Shown piece after piece: positions 17,906-27,202 of a stretch of DNA of 64,000 nt. The stretch spans positions 310,001 to 374,000 of the forward strand of contig NZ_BMQA01000004.1 of NCBI RefSeq assembly GCF_014647875.1, written 5' to 3'. How positions within the stretch are numbered: position 1 is the first letter of the stretch; every line of letters begins with the position of its first letter. The position numbers and the translations under genes were made by a program. The notes below the pieces were generated by a model. The model was not told the DNA's origin. It searched no databases and was given only the letters and a program-made list of their open reading frames with translations. This stretch comes from Streptomyces brasiliensis. Its GTDB lineage: Bacteria > Actinomycetota > Actinomycetes > Streptomycetales > Streptomycetaceae.

Positions 17906-18248
17906 CGTGTGGCCTGCCAGATCATCAACATCAAGCCCGGCCGGGTCGGCGGCTGCCTCGAGGCGCGCCGCATCCACGGCCTCGCGACGGCGCACGGTCT
18001 GGTGTGGCGGCATGGCCGAGAGTAGCATCGGACGGGCCGGCAACGTCGCACTCGCCTCGCTGCCGGGTTTCACGCTGCCGGGCGATGTGCCGGGGGCGGG
18101 GCGGTTCTACAAGGTCGACGTCACCGAGCCGTTCGTCGTCGACGACGGCCACCTGCGCGTCCCCACCGGCTCCGGCCTCGGTGTGACGCCGCTGGACGAC
18201 GTGCTCGCCGAGATCACCACCTCGACGGAGTACATCGCCCTGGGCTGA
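17906..18248 (+). pseudogene. Enolase-superfamily (o-succinylbenzoate synthase-like) C-terminal remnant
   Basis: Reads VACQIINIKPGRVGGCLEAR, then after a one-frame slip VWCGGMAESSIGRAGNVALA, LPGFTLPGD and FVVDDGHLRVPTGSGLGV. This is the C-terminal part of MenC/N-acylamino acid racemase-type enzymes. The N-terminal half is absent and a frameshift occurs near 18003-18010. Non-functional. The next 195 bp to the YjbQ gene hold nothing I can support. Confidence 0.72.
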
Positions 18249-18443
18249 CGAGTCCGTGCACCGGCGGGACTTCGAGCCACTCGTCACTGGTGGTGACCCA
18301 AGCCGGCTGCACGCCTGGTGACGCCAGGCTGGGGCGATTTCGGCAACGCCCTCCCGGGGCCCAGTTCCTCGTTCAGGTGGTCAACCAGGGGAAGACCCAT
18401 GCGAGTTGACCGACGTTTCAGCGAAACGGCAAAGGCCCCTTGG

Positions 18444-18881
18444 TCAGGGCTCGCCGATGCCGGCCAGAAACGACAGCCGGACCTGACGGTTGGGGTTGTC
18501 CCGGTTGGTGTCCACCAGGCACACCGACTGCCATGTCCCCAGCTCCAGGTGTCCGCCCACGACCGGCAGCGTCGCGTGCGGCGGGACGATCGCCGGGAGG
18601 ACGTGGTCGCGGCCGTGGCCCGCGCTGCCGTGGCGGTGCTGCCAGCGGTCGTCGGCGGGGAGCAGGGTGTGCAGCGCGGCCAGAAGGTCGTCGTCGCTGC
18701 CCGCGCCGGTCTCGATGATCGCGATCCCGGCCGTGGCGTGCGGGACGAAGAGGTTCAGGAGGCCGTCGCGACCGCCTGCCGTCTCGCGCAGGAAGGCCTC
18801 GCAGTCACCGGTGAGGTCGACGACCCGCTCGCGGGATCCGGTGGCGACGTTCAGGACGCGCGTGGTGAAGGCATCTGACAT
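18444..18881 (-). CDS. YjbQ/UPF0047 family protein
   Basis: 145 residues. Typical motifs FVPHATAGIAIIE, HRHGSAGHGRDH, LPVVGGHLELGTWQSVCLVD and a C-terminal RQVRLSFLAG. The family folds as a small trimer with clustered His residues and shows weak thiamine-phosphate synthase activity in E. coli; its physiological role is not settled. ATG 18881 matches the family start. It is the only intact gene inside a run of gene fragments. Confidence 0.85.
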   Translation of the reverse strand: MSDAFTTRVLNVATGSRERVVDLTGDCEAFLRETAGGRDGLLNLFVPHATAGIAIIETGAGSDDDLLAALHTLLPADDRWQHRHGSAGHGRDHVLPAIVPPHATLPVVGGHLELGTWQSVCLVDTNRDNPNRQVRLSFLAGIGEP

Positions 18882-18984
18882 GAGCCCATCCTGGCCCATG
18901 GGCCGGGTTCCACACGCCCCGACGGACCGCGTCGTAAAACGCGCGGTCCAGTCGGCGAGACACCGTTCACCGTCGACACGCCGG

Positions 18985-19280
18985 CTGGCGATCTGCGCTC
19001 CGCCGGCCTGCCCGGACGGCCCGAGCGGGCGCTCACCGAAGGGGCGTTGGACGAGGTCGGTCTCGGTCACCGGGCCGACGCCCGGCCCAAGACGCTCTCC
19101 GGCGGCGAGGCCCAGCGCGCCTCGCCGGCCGGCGCCCTGGTGCGCGAGCCCGATCTGCTGCTGCTCGACGAGCCGTTCGGGGCGCTCGACGCGCTCACCC
19201 GGATCAAGGCACAGCGCCTGGTCGGGGAGTTGCGGCAGCGCCGCGGCTGTGCCGTGCTGCACGTCACGCACGATGCACGA
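18985..19280 (+). pseudogene. ABC transporter ATPase remnant (SsuB/TauB-like)
   Basis: Contains signature KTLSGGEAQRAS, Walker B DLLLLDEPFGALDALTR and switch HVTHD, in the style of nitrate/sulfonate ABC ATPases. Walker A and the N-terminal half are missing, and the C-terminus runs into unrelated sequence. Not functional. Confidence 0.75.
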
Positions 19281-19555
19281 CCAGCGGATCGACCGCGCTG
19301 GTCGGCAGCCACGCCGAGGTGGCCGACCTGATCGAGAAGTACCACGCGCCGGGCGTCGCGCACTTCGTGCTCTCCGGTCATCCGCATCTGCGGGAGACGT
19401 GCTGGTTCGGGGAGGGCGTGATCCCCGAACTGTCGGCGCGCTGGCTGCTGGAGCACGCGGCCTCCGGCAGCGGGGCGCCGTCCTCGTCGCGAGCGGCCGC
19501 TGCCCCGTCCGCGAGGGGAAGATCCTCGCTCCTCGCGCTGTTGCTCCAGGCGTGA
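19281..19555 (+). pseudogene. Alkanesulfonate monooxygenase (SsuD-like) C-terminal remnant
   Basis: Reads LVGSHAEVADLIEKYHAPGV, then HFVLSGHPHLRETCWFGEGV, the C-terminal signature of FMNH2-dependent sulfonate monooxygenases. It is in a different frame from the preceding ABC fragment. SsuB- and SsuD-like pieces together imply a collapsed sulfonate-utilisation operon. Confidence 0.75.
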
Positions 19556-19560
19556 ACGAC

Positions 19561-20628
19561 ATGCGCGACGTCGAGGTAGTCGTCATAGGCGCTGGTCAGG
19601 CGGGCCTGTCCAGCGCCTATCACCTGCGCCGTACCGGTTTCGAGCCGGACCGCGACTTCGTGGTCCTGGACCACTCCCCCGCACCGGGCGGCGCCTGGCA
19701 GTTCCGGTGGCCGTCGCTGACGTACGGCAAGGTCCACGGGATGCACGCGCTGCCCGGCATGGAGCTGACGGACGCCGATCCGGCCCGGCCGTCGGCCGAG
19801 GTGATCGGCGCGTACTTCGACATGTACGAGCGCACCTTCGATCTGCGGGTACGGCGGCCCGTCGACGTCACGGCCGTACGCGAGGGCAAGGGCGGGCAGC
19901 TGCTCGTCGAGTCGTCGGACGGTGTGTGGTCGACACGGGCGCTGATCAACGCCACCGGCACCTGGGACCGTCCGTTCTGGCCGCGTTACCCCGGCCAGGA
20001 GAGCTTCCGCGGACGACAGTTGCACACCGCGCAGTACACCGGGCCTGAGGAGTTCGCCGGGCAGCGCGTGATCGTTGTGGGCGGCGGTGCGTCTGGTACC
20101 CAGCACCTCCTGGAGCTCGCCCCGTACGCGGCCGCGACCACCTGGGTCACCCGGCACCCGCCGGTCTACCGGGACGAACCCTTCGACGAGAACGTGGGGC
20201 GGGCCGCGGTCGCGCTGGTGGAGGAGCGGGTACGGCAGGGACTGCCACCGCGGAGCGTGGTCTCCGTCACGGGTCTGCCGCTCAACGACGCCATCCGTCA
20301 GGGGCTGAAGGACGGTGTCCTCGACCGGCAGCCGATGTTCGACCGCATCACTCCGGACGGGGTGGAGTGGGAGGACGGGCGGCGCGTCGAGGCCGACGTC
20401 ACCCTCTGGGCGACCGGGTTCCGGGCCGCCCTCGACCATCTGGCGCCGCTGCGGCTGCGCGAGCCGGGCGGCGGGATCCGGGTGGAGGGCACGCGCGCGG
20501 TCGCCGATCCGCGGATCCATCTGGTCGGCTACGGCCCCTCGGCGAGCACCATCGGCGCCAACCGGGCGGGGCGGGCGGCCGTGCGGGACATCAGACGGCT
20601 GCTGGGCACGGAGCCCGTCGCCGCGTGA
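19561..20628 (+). CDS. Flavin-containing NAD(P)H monooxygenase / oxidoreductase
   Basis: 355 residues. FAD-binding GAGQAG at 10-15 (VVVIGAGQAGLSSAYHL), a second dinucleotide fold VVGGGASGTQHLLEL near 178, and ATGxW/ATGF-type motifs (NATGTWDRP, WATGFRAALDHL). This is the CzcO/FMO-like group. An in-frame GTG 9 bases upstream is possible. It lies directly after the sulfonate gene remnants and 12 bp before the converging MltG-like gene. Substrate unknown. Confidence 0.85.
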   Translation: MRDVEVVVIGAGQAGLSSAYHLRRTGFEPDRDFVVLDHSPAPGGAWQFRWPSLTYGKVHGMHALPGMELTDADPARPSAEVIGAYFDMYERTFDLRVRRPVDVTAVREGKGGQLLVESSDGVWSTRALINATGTWDRPFWPRYPGQESFRGRQLHTAQYTGPEEFAGQRVIVVGGGASGTQHLLELAPYAAATTWVTRHPPVYRDEPFDENVGRAAVALVEERVRQGLPPRSVVSVTGLPLNDAIRQGLKDGVLDRQPMFDRITPDGVEWEDGRRVEADVTLWATGFRAALDHLAPLRLREPGGGIRVEGTRAVADPRIHLVGYGPSASTIGANRAGRAAVRDIRRLLGTEPVAA

Positions 20629-20640
20629 TGCCCCGCCGGC

Positions 20641-21516
20641 TCACTTCGCGGACGGCTGCGGGCTGCCGCTCGGACTCTGCTGCGCGGCCTTGCTCTTCTG
20701 GTGCTCGGCGTTGAACTCGGCCACGTTGCGCTGGTGCTCCGCGTAGTCGGCGGTGAAACGGGTGTCGCCGGGCTTGACCGTGACGAAGTACAGCCAGTCG
20801 CCCGGCGTCGGGTTGAGGACCGCGCGCATCGCGTCCTCGCCCGGATTGTCGATCGGCGTGGGCGGCAGGCCCATGCGCTGGTACGAGTTGTAGGGGCTGT
20901 CGATCCGGGTGTCGTCCGAGGTGGTCCAGAGCGTGCTGCGGTTCTTCACATAGTTGATGGTCGAGTCCATCTGCAGCGGCATACCGCGTTCCAGACGGTT
21001 GAAGACGACCCGGGCGACCTTCCCCATGTCGGCCTTCGTCGCGGCCTCGGCCTGGACGATGCTCGCGATGGTCACCGCCTGGTAGACGTTCGTCGCGTTG
21101 CGCTGGGCGCCGGCCGCGACAGGGGCGGCGTCGAACTTCTTGTTGGCGGTGTCGACCATGAACTGGAGCAGCGACTGGGGAGTCGCCTTCTTGTCGACGG
21201 GATACGTCGCTGGGAAGAGATAACCTTCCGGGTTGCCGTCGGCATCGCCGGGCAGCTTGAGCGCGGCCTTGGCAAGGGACTTCCTGGTGCTGCCCGCGGG
21301 CAGGGTGAGCGCCTTGTCGACGGCGTCGTAGACCTGGCTCGCGCGCCAGCCCTCCGGGATGACCAGGCCGACGGGCTTGGTCTCCACGCGGTGGTCCAGG
21401 CTCAGCAGCGGCACCGCCACGGCGGTGCCGGCCACGACGGCGCCGGTCGCGACGAGGGCGAGCTTGCCCCGGCGCGTCAGTCGGATCGTTCTCCGTGACG
21501 GAGTGTTCATCTGCAT
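20641..21516 (-). CDS. MltG-like endolytic transglycosylase
   Basis: 291 residues: basic N-terminus, one membrane segment (about 19-40), then the YceG/MltG fold with EGYLFPATYPV, ASIVQAEA, VFNRLERGMPLQMDSTINY, DSPYNSY and GLPPTPIDNPG, all family hallmarks. MltG cuts nascent peptidoglycan near the membrane. The family IVEKE segment is IVQAE here, so only the second Glu is kept, which is common in actinobacteria as far as I recall. The C-terminus is a Gln/Ser/Pro tail. Shorter than the main cell-wall MltG, so it may be a paralogue. Confidence 0.82.
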   Translation of the reverse strand: MQMNTPSRRTIRLTRRGKLALVATGAVVAGTAVAVPLLSLDHRVETKPVGLVIPEGWRASQVYDAVDKALTLPAGSTRKSLAKAALKLPGDADGNPEGYLFPATYPVDKKATPQSLLQFMVDTANKKFDAAPVAAGAQRNATNVYQAVTIASIVQAEAATKADMGKVARVVFNRLERGMPLQMDSTINYVKNRSTLWTTSDDTRIDSPYNSYQRMGLPPTPIDNPGEDAMRAVLNPTPGDWLYFVTVKPGDTRFTADYAEHQRNVAEFNAEHQKSKAAQQSPSGSPQPSAK

Positions 21517-21559
21517 GCGGGCACGGTAACCCGCAGACCGTCATAAACCCGGCATATCT

Positions 21560-23371
21560 TCAGTTTGTCGGCTCCAGTTGCGCGTCCCTGCGGACCAGCG
21601 CCGCATACCGCCCGTCGAGCTCCAGCAGCTCCTCGTGCGTGCCGCGTTCGGCGACGTGACCGGAGTCGAGGACCACGATCTGGTCGGCGTCCCGCACGGT
21701 GGACAGACGGTGGGCGATCGTGAGTGTCGTCCGGTCGGCCGACAGGGCGTCGATGGCCTCCTGCACGGCGTGCTCGGTGCGGGTGTCCAGGGCGCTCGTC
21801 GCCTCGTCGAGGATGAGGACCGGCGGGTCGCGCAGGATGGTACGGGCGATGGCGAGGCGCTGCTTCTCACCGCCGGAGAAGCGGTGCCCGCGCTCGCCGA
21901 CGACCGTGTCGTATCCATCGGGCAGGGCCGCGATGTGGTCGTGGATCTGGGCCGCCTCGGCCGCCGCGTACAGCTCCTCGTCGGTGGCGTCGGGCTTGGC
22001 GAAGCGGAGGTTGTCGGCGACCGAGGCGTGGAAGAGGTACGTCTCCTGCGAGACCACGCCGACCGCCCGGGCGAGGGTGTCGAAGTCCAGGTCGCGCACG
22101 TCGACGCCGTCGAGGGTGACGCGGCCGCCGGTGACGTCGTACAGCCGGGGCACCAGATAGCCGAGCGTGGACTTGCCCGCGCCGGTCGGGCCGACGAGCG
22201 CCAGACTGCCGCCCGCCGGGACGGTGACGTCGATGCCGTCGAGGATGGGAGCGACCTTGTCGTCCTTGTTGTCGTACCTGAACTCGACGTCCTCGAAGCG
22301 GACCTCGCCCTTGACCTGGTCGAGGTGGACGGGGTTCTCCCGCTCGGTGATGTCGATCGGCAGGTCGAGGTACTCGAAGATGCGCTGGAACAGCGCGAGC
22401 GAGGTCTGGATCTGGACGCCGGTGGCCAGCAGGCTCACGGTGGGGCGGAACAGGCCCTGCTGGAGCGAGACGAAGGCGACGATCGTGCCGATGGAGGCCT
22501 GGGGACCGCCCAGTTGGAGGGTCATGCCCGCGGCCCAGTAGATGACGGCGGGCATCGCCGCCATGACGATGGTGATCACGGACATCCGCCACCGTCCGGC
22601 CATGTTCGACCTCACCTCGAGGTCGACCAGTTGCTCGGACTCGTCGGCGAAGGACCGCGTGAGCGAGTCGGAGCGGCCCATCGTGCGGCCGAGCAGGATG
22701 CCGCTGACCGACAGCGACTCGGTGACCGTGGCGGCCATCGCGGCCATCTGCTTCTGGCGCTGAGTGGTGATCTTCCGGCGTTCGTTGCCGACCCGGCGGC
22801 CGATCCACACGAACAGCGGCAGCAGGACCAGCGAGACGACGGTGAGCCGCCAGTCGAGGGCGACCATCGCGACGATGGTGGCGACGACGCTGGTCAGGTT
22901 GGAGACCAGGGAGGTCGCGGTCGAGGTGACGGTGGCCTGCATGCCACCGATGTCGTTGGCGATGCGGGACTGCACCTCGCCGGTGCGGGTGCGGGTGAAG
23001 AAGGCGAGCGACATGCGCTGCAGCCGTCCGTAGACGGCGGTGCGCAGGTCGTGCATGACGCGCTGGCCGACGGTCGTCGAGATCAGGGTCTGCAGGACCC
23101 CGAAGACGCTGTTCAGGACGGCGCTCAGGATCATGCCGAGCGCGAGCAGGGTCAGCAGGCCGGTACGGCCCTGCGGGATCGCGACGTCGAGGGTCTCCTT
23201 GAGGAGGAACGGCGTGGCGACCGAGACCAGCGACGAGGCGCCGACCAGCAGGCCGACGACGGCGAGCCGGCCGCGGTAGGGACGGAAGAGGTTCAGGATG
23301 CGGCGCACCTGCCGTGGCTGCCGCTTGGCATCGGCAGGCGGGGTCCAGGGTGCTTGACGGTCGGGATGCAT
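21560..23371 (-). CDS. ABC exporter, fused permease/ATPase
   Basis: 603 residues: six-TM type I exporter domain (about 25-310), then an ATPase with Walker A GPTGAGKST, signature FSGGEKQR, Walker B VLILDEAT and His switch IAHRL. All motifs are canonical, so it can work as a homodimer. Divergent from a MarR repressor gene 115 bp away with a palindrome between them, the usual layout of an inducible drug or lipid exporter. Substrate not deducible. Confidence 0.92.
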   Translation of the reverse strand: MHPDRQAPWTPPADAKRQPRQVRRILNLFRPYRGRLAVVGLLVGASSLVSVATPFLLKETLDVAIPQGRTGLLTLLALGMILSAVLNSVFGVLQTLISTTVGQRVMHDLRTAVYGRLQRMSLAFFTRTRTGEVQSRIANDIGGMQATVTSTATSLVSNLTSVVATIVAMVALDWRLTVVSLVLLPLFVWIGRRVGNERRKITTQRQKQMAAMAATVTESLSVSGILLGRTMGRSDSLTRSFADESEQLVDLEVRSNMAGRWRMSVITIVMAAMPAVIYWAAGMTLQLGGPQASIGTIVAFVSLQQGLFRPTVSLLATGVQIQTSLALFQRIFEYLDLPIDITERENPVHLDQVKGEVRFEDVEFRYDNKDDKVAPILDGIDVTVPAGGSLALVGPTGAGKSTLGYLVPRLYDVTGGRVTLDGVDVRDLDFDTLARAVGVVSQETYLFHASVADNLRFAKPDATDEELYAAAEAAQIHDHIAALPDGYDTVVGERGHRFSGGEKQRLAIARTILRDPPVLILDEATSALDTRTEHAVQEAIDALSADRTTLTIAHRLSTVRDADQIVVLDSGHVAERGTHEELLELDGRYAALVRRDAQLEPTN

Positions 23372-23436
23372 GGGCTCCTACGGAGGTGTGCGGAGGCGGC
23401 GCGCACGGCGGCCGACGATGACTCACGGTTCTCAGC

Positions 23437-23461
23437 TCATTGTTACCCATACTCACAATGA
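23437..23461. promoter_or_regulatory. Candidate MarR operator
   Basis: TCATTGT-N11-ACAATGA, perfect 7-bp arms in the ABC/MarR divergent promoter region. Local AT-richness and symmetry fit a MarR dimer site that would control both genes. Confidence 0.6.
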
Positions 23462-23485
23462 ACTTCATCCTGATATTGTTCCCGC

Positions 23486-23935
23486 ATGACCTCCCCCGAC
23501 CCCGACGCACTGCTCGCCGAGCAGCTGCTGCGGCTCACCCGCCGGGTGCACCGCATCCAGAAGCGCCATCTGGAGCGGCGCGACGTGGGCATCACGCCGG
23601 CCCAGTCCCGCCTGCTGCGGACCCTGGCGCACTTCGGCTCGCCGCCGCGCATGGCGGACCTCGCCGAGTACCTGGAGGTGGTACCGCGCGCGGTGACGAC
23701 CCTGGTCGACGGTCTGGAGGCGAGCGGCAAGGTGTGCCGGGTGCCCGACCCGACGAACCGCAGGGTGACCCGGATCGAACTGACCGAGGGCGGCCGCCGG
23801 GCCCTCGGTGAACTGCGCGCCGCGCGCCGCGCGGCGGCGGAGGAGATACTCGCACCGCTGACGGCACAGCAGCGGGAGCAGTTGGGCGGCCTGCTGGACA
23901 CGCTGGTGGACGGGGGGACGACGAAGCACTGCTGA
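23486..23935 (+). CDS. MarR-family regulator
   Basis: 149 residues: winged HTH with RMADLAEYLEVVPRAVTTLV as recognition region and the wing DPTNRRVTRIELTEGG. Long terminal helices for dimerisation. It probably represses the divergent exporter and itself. ATG start, short spacing to the operator. Confidence 0.9.
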   Translation: MTSPDPDALLAEQLLRLTRRVHRIQKRHLERRDVGITPAQSRLLRTLAHFGSPPRMADLAEYLEVVPRAVTTLVDGLEASGKVCRVPDPTNRRVTRIELTEGGRRALGELRAARRAAAEEILAPLTAQQREQLGGLLDTLVDGGTTKHC

Positions 23936-23971
23936 CGTCCGTCCGACATTCGTCGCAGGGGGTTCCCGCCG

Positions 23972-24024
23972 CGCACACGAAGGCGCCCCCTCCGGCGGGT
24001 GTGGAGGAGGCGCTTTCGTGTGCG
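23972..24024. terminator. Bidirectional terminator
   Basis: Arms CGCACACGAAGGCGCC and GGCGCTTTCGTGTGCG pair over 16 bp with one G-U, loop 21 bases. It lies between the MarR gene and the converging small gene at 24039. Confidence 0.75.
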
Positions 24025-24038
24025 GCGCGGGTCGGCGG

Positions 24039-24251
24039 TCAGCAGCCCTTCGTGTCCTCGATGAGCACCCCTTGGACCGTGGTCAGCGTGCGGTCGTAGC
24101 AGCCGGCCGACCCGTACAGCCGGTAGCGCTCGCTCGTCGTGCCGATCACGTGCCGCTGGTCACGGGGCACGTTCAGGGTGTACGTCGCGTCGCCCGTGTA
24201 GGTGTCCCCGAGCCGGGACCACGCGGTGCGGCGGCCGTCGCGCGTCTCCAC
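24039..24251 (-). CDS. Small uncharacterised protein or C-terminal remnant
   Basis: 70 residues from GTG 24251, with GGAGG nine bases upstream, so translation is possible. The sequence is beta-rich (TYTGDATYTLNVPRDQRHVI), ends in a Cys, and has two Cys that could pair. It lacks a signal peptide. It may be the tail of a secreted protein whose N-terminus was lost next to the L,D-transpeptidase gene; an in-frame stop lies upstream. Confidence 0.4.
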   Translation of the reverse strand: METRDGRRTAWSRLGDTYTGDATYTLNVPRDQRHVIGTTSERYRLYGSAGCYDRTLTTVQGVLIEDTKGC

Positions 24252-24283
24252 GACGTAAGGCCTCCGTGGTCAGGCTTCGGCGA

Positions 24284-25072
24284 TCAGGCTTCCAGTTCCG
24301 CCCTGTCCCCCATCACCACGACGGGGTGCCGGTCCGGGTCGAGCGTGCGGAGCAGGTACTCCATGGCCGCCTTGGACAGGCTGACGCAGCCCGACGTACC
24401 GCTGCCGTGGTCCATGTGCAACCAGATGCTCCCGCCCTTGTCCTCTCCCTCGGGGCGCGTCGGGTCGTTCGGCGGAGTTCCTTCGACGCGGTTGTAGTCG
24501 ATGGCGATCACGTAGTCGAAGTCGTGCCAGTGCGATGCGGCCCACCAGCGGGGCGCGGCGAAACTCAGGTCGCGGGTGTACGGCAGCCGGGCACCCGGGT
24601 CCGCCAGCACGCCGCCCGCGTCGGTGAGCGTGAACACGCCTACGGGGCTGCGGTTGTCACCGGAGCGGTGGTGGGTGGTCCAGCCCTTCTTGCCGTTGTG
24701 CGCGCGCCAGCGTCCGGTCCGCTCCCAGCGGTTGCCGTGCCGGGTGTACAGGACGAGCGTGGCGTCCGCCGAGTCCCTGCCGTTGCCGTACACCGCGACG
24801 ACCTGGCCGGAGTCGGCGGGGATCCGGCGCTTGAGGCGGTCGCCGACGCCGGGGATGCGGGTGGGGTCGGTGGCGCCGGGACGGAGGTCGTCCACGGTGC
24901 CGGGGCGGATGGGTTCCGCGGTGCCGGCGCGGTCGTGTCCGGGCCGGCCCGCCGCTCCCGCTCCGCCGCCGTCGAATCCCGCTCCGCCGCACGCGGTCAG
25001 GGCCGCCAGGAAGGTCCCGAGGGCCGCCACAACGACCCCCGCTCGCCGCACACCGTCGTTCCGCATCGGCAC
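24284..25072 (-). CDS. L,D-transpeptidase-like lipoprotein
   Basis: 262 residues. Lipoprotein signal with lipobox LTAC (Cys28), a Gly-rich linker, then a YkuD-like catalytic domain: SPVGVFTL, IAIDYNR and the active-site HMDHGSGTSGCVSLS with catalytic Cys. It should form or swap 3-3 crosslinks in peptidoglycan, or attach proteins to it, at the outer membrane face. Two ATGs (25072 and 25066) are possible. Divergent from the ABC exporter operon. Confidence 0.85.
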   Translation of the reverse strand: MPMRNDGVRRAGVVVAALGTFLAALTACGGAGFDGGGAGAAGRPGHDRAGTAEPIRPGTVDDLRPGATDPTRIPGVGDRLKRRIPADSGQVVAVYGNGRDSADATLVLYTRHGNRWERTGRWRAHNGKKGWTTHHRSGDNRSPVGVFTLTDAGGVLADPGARLPYTRDLSFAAPRWWAASHWHDFDYVIAIDYNRVEGTPPNDPTRPEGEDKGGSIWLHMDHGSGTSGCVSLSKAAMEYLLRTLDPDRHPVVVMGDRAELEA

Positions 25073-25258
25073 ATCGTGGCATCACGTACCGGGAGATTGC
25101 TCGATGTTCCGGGCATCGGCCCCGACCGGGGGACAGCCGGAACGGACCGCTGCCGATTCTCCGCTCCGTTCGGGAAAACCGTTTGATTTTGACCACGTTC
25201 CGAGGCGAACCTTTCACGGCTCGTTGCCCCTCCCCCCGACAAGAGCCACTGGGACGTC

Positions 25259-27202
25259 ATGCAGATTCAAGACCTTCCGTATCCCGACCCGGGTGTGCCG
25301 GACGCACGGTCGGGTCCCCGATTCCTGTGGTGGCTCGGGCGGAACCAGCTGGGCGGGCAGCTCAAAGCACTCGCCTGGGGCCTGCTGCACTTCTTGTCCG
25401 TCTCCTCGCTGCCGTTCTGCGTCGGGCTCGCCGTCCAGGCCGTCGTCGACCGCTCCGGCACCCGGCTGGCCCTGACCGGTCTGCTGATGGTGCTGTGCGG
25501 GACCGGCATCGCGGTGGGCGACACCTTCCTGCACCGCGCCGCCGTGACCAACTGGATCACCGCCGCGGCCCGGGTCCAGCAACTGCTGGCCCGCAAGGCC
25601 TCCCAACTGGGCTCGGCGTTGACCCGGCGGGTCGCGGCCGGCGAGGTGGTGGCCGTCTCGACCGGTGACGTGGAGAAGATCGGCTGGTTCGTCGAGGCCG
25701 TCTCCCGCTTCACCGCGGCGGCGCTGACGGTCGTCGTGGTCTGCGTCGGCCTGCTCGTCTACCAGCCTGCGCTCGGCGTCGTCGTCGCTGTCGGCCTGCC
25801 CGTGCTCGCCCTCGCGGTGCTGCCGTTGCTGCCCCGGGCGACCCGGCGCGCCGACTTCCAGCGCGAGAAGGCGGGTAGAGCCACCGAGCTGGCCTCGGAC
25901 ACCGTCGCCGGGCTGCGTGTGCTGCGCGGCATCGGCGGTGAGGAGCTGTTCCTGGACCGCTTCCGGCGCGCCTCCCAGGAGGTACGGCGCGCCGCCGTAC
26001 GCAGCGCCCGCATGTGGGCGCTGATCTCCGCGATCCAGGTCCTGCTGCCGGGACTGCTGCTCAGCGCGGTCGTCTGGCACGGCGTCCACCTCGCCCGCCA
26101 GGGCCGGATCACCGTCGGTGAACTCGTCACCGTCTACAGCGCGGTCATGATCCTCGCGTATCCGCTGAGGCACTTCGAGGAGATCGCGATGGCCTACTCC
26201 TTCTCTCGGCCCTCGGCCAAACGCGCCGCCCGCGTGCTGTCCCTGGAACGGACCACGGACGCGGACGGCTCACGCGAGGCAGGGGTGCCGGAAGGCGACC
26301 TGTACGACCCGGCCACCGGTCTGCTCGTGCCCACCGGACGTCTCACCGCCGTGGTGTGCGGCGACCCGGACGCGGCCGGACGGCTCGCGGAACGGCTGGG
26401 CGGACACCCCGCCGAGGCCGGCCCGTCGGTGCTGCTCGGCGGCGTACCGCTCGACGAACTGCCCCTCGACTCCGCCCGCACCGCCGTCCTGGTCCAGGAC
26501 AAGGACCCGGTGCTGCTGTCCGGTTCACTGCGCGAGTTGCTCGACGTGCCCGCGTCCGGTGACGTCCGCCCGGGACAGGCGCTGGCCGCCGCGCAGTGCG
26601 GGGACGTCCTGGACGCCCTTGTCCAGGGTTCGCTGGACGCCGCGGATCCGATGGACGCCCGCATCACGGAACGCGGCCGCTCTCTGTCCGGCGGGCAGCG
26701 GCAGCGGCTCGCACTGGCCCGGTCACTGATCACCGACCCGCAGGTGCTCGTCCTGGACGAGCCGACGTCCGCCGTCGACTCACACACCGAGGCCCGCATC
26801 GCCGAGGGGCTGCGGGAGCTGCGGGAGGGTCGGACCACGGTCGTCTTCACCTCCTCCCCGCTGCTCCTGGACCGGGCCGACCGCGTCGCCCTGGTCCACG
26901 ACGGCGAGGTCGTGGCGGTCGGCGTGCACCGCCAACTGGTGCACACGGAACCGCGATACCGGGCGGTCGTCACCCGCGAGACGGACGACGAACAGCGGGA
27001 GGGCGAGCGCGCCCTGCGGGGTGCCTGGGACGACGACGAAGCTCCCCTGCGGGACGACGAGGCTGCCCTGCGCGGCGACGAAGCTGCCCTGCGGGGTGCC
27101 TGGGACGACGACGAAGCTCCCCTGCGGGACGACGAGGCTGCCCTGCGCGGCGACGAAGCTGCCCTGCGGGGCGCGTTGGAAGAGATCGAGGAGAGCGCAT
27201 GA
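25259..27202 (+). CDS. Heterodimeric ABC exporter subunit 1 (degenerate Walker A)
   Basis: 647 residues: six-TM exporter domain (about 20-320) and an ATPase domain. At the Walker A position the protein reads CGDPDAAGR (about 365), lacking the GK(S/T) core, whereas the signature LSGGQRQR (about 476) and Walker B VLVLDEPTS (about 495) are canonical. So it cannot bind ATP normally but supplies the signature for its partner, the next gene, whose start overlaps this stop (ATGA). The C-terminal 60 residues are an acidic repeat tail encoded by a 75-bp tandem duplication. Confidence 0.9.
   Translation: MQIQDLPYPDPGVPDARSGPRFLWWLGRNQLGGQLKALAWGLLHFLSVSSLPFCVGLAVQAVVDRSGTRLALTGLLMVLCGTGIAVGDTFLHRAAVTNWITAAARVQQLLARKASQLGSALTRRVAAGEVVAVSTGDVEKIGWFVEAVSRFTAAALTVVVVCVGLLVYQPALGVVVAVGLPVLALAVLPLLPRATRRADFQREKAGRATELASDTVAGLRVLRGIGGEELFLDRFRRASQEVRRAAVRSARMWALISAIQVLLPGLLLSAVVWHGVHLARQGRITVGELVTVYSAVMILAYPLRHFEEIAMAYSFSRPSAKRAARVLSLERTTDADGSREAGVPEGDLYDPATGLLVPTGRLTAVVCGDPDAAGRLAERLGGHPAEAGPSVLLGGVPLDELPLDSARTAVLVQDKDPVLLSGSLRELLDVPASGDVRPGQALAAAQCGDVLDALVQGSLDAADPMDARITERGRSLSGGQRQRLALARSLITDPQVLVLDEPTSAVDSHTEARIAEGLRELREGRTTVVFTSSPLLLDRADRVALVHDGEVVAVGVHRQLVHTEPRYRAVVTRETDDEQREGERALRGAWDDDEAPLRDDEAALRGDEAALRGAWDDDEAPLRDDEAALRGDEAALRGALEEIEESA
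27011..27160 (+). repeat. Two identical 75-bp tandem repeats in ABC subunit 1
   Basis: Copies start at 27011 and 27086, and a third partial copy at 27161. Each encodes 25 residues with internal LR(D/G)DEAA-type sub-repeats. The frame is kept (75 = 3x25). The identity at DNA level suggests a recent slippage event. Confidence 0.9.

Noticed and set aside
21578..23461. 627-codon frame antisense to the ABC exporter
   Set aside because: Asp/Gly/Val-rich mirror of the exporter gene, which has complete ABC motifs.
27011..27160. CRISPR-like array
   Set aside because: Two contiguous 75-bp copies in frame inside a gene, with no spacers.
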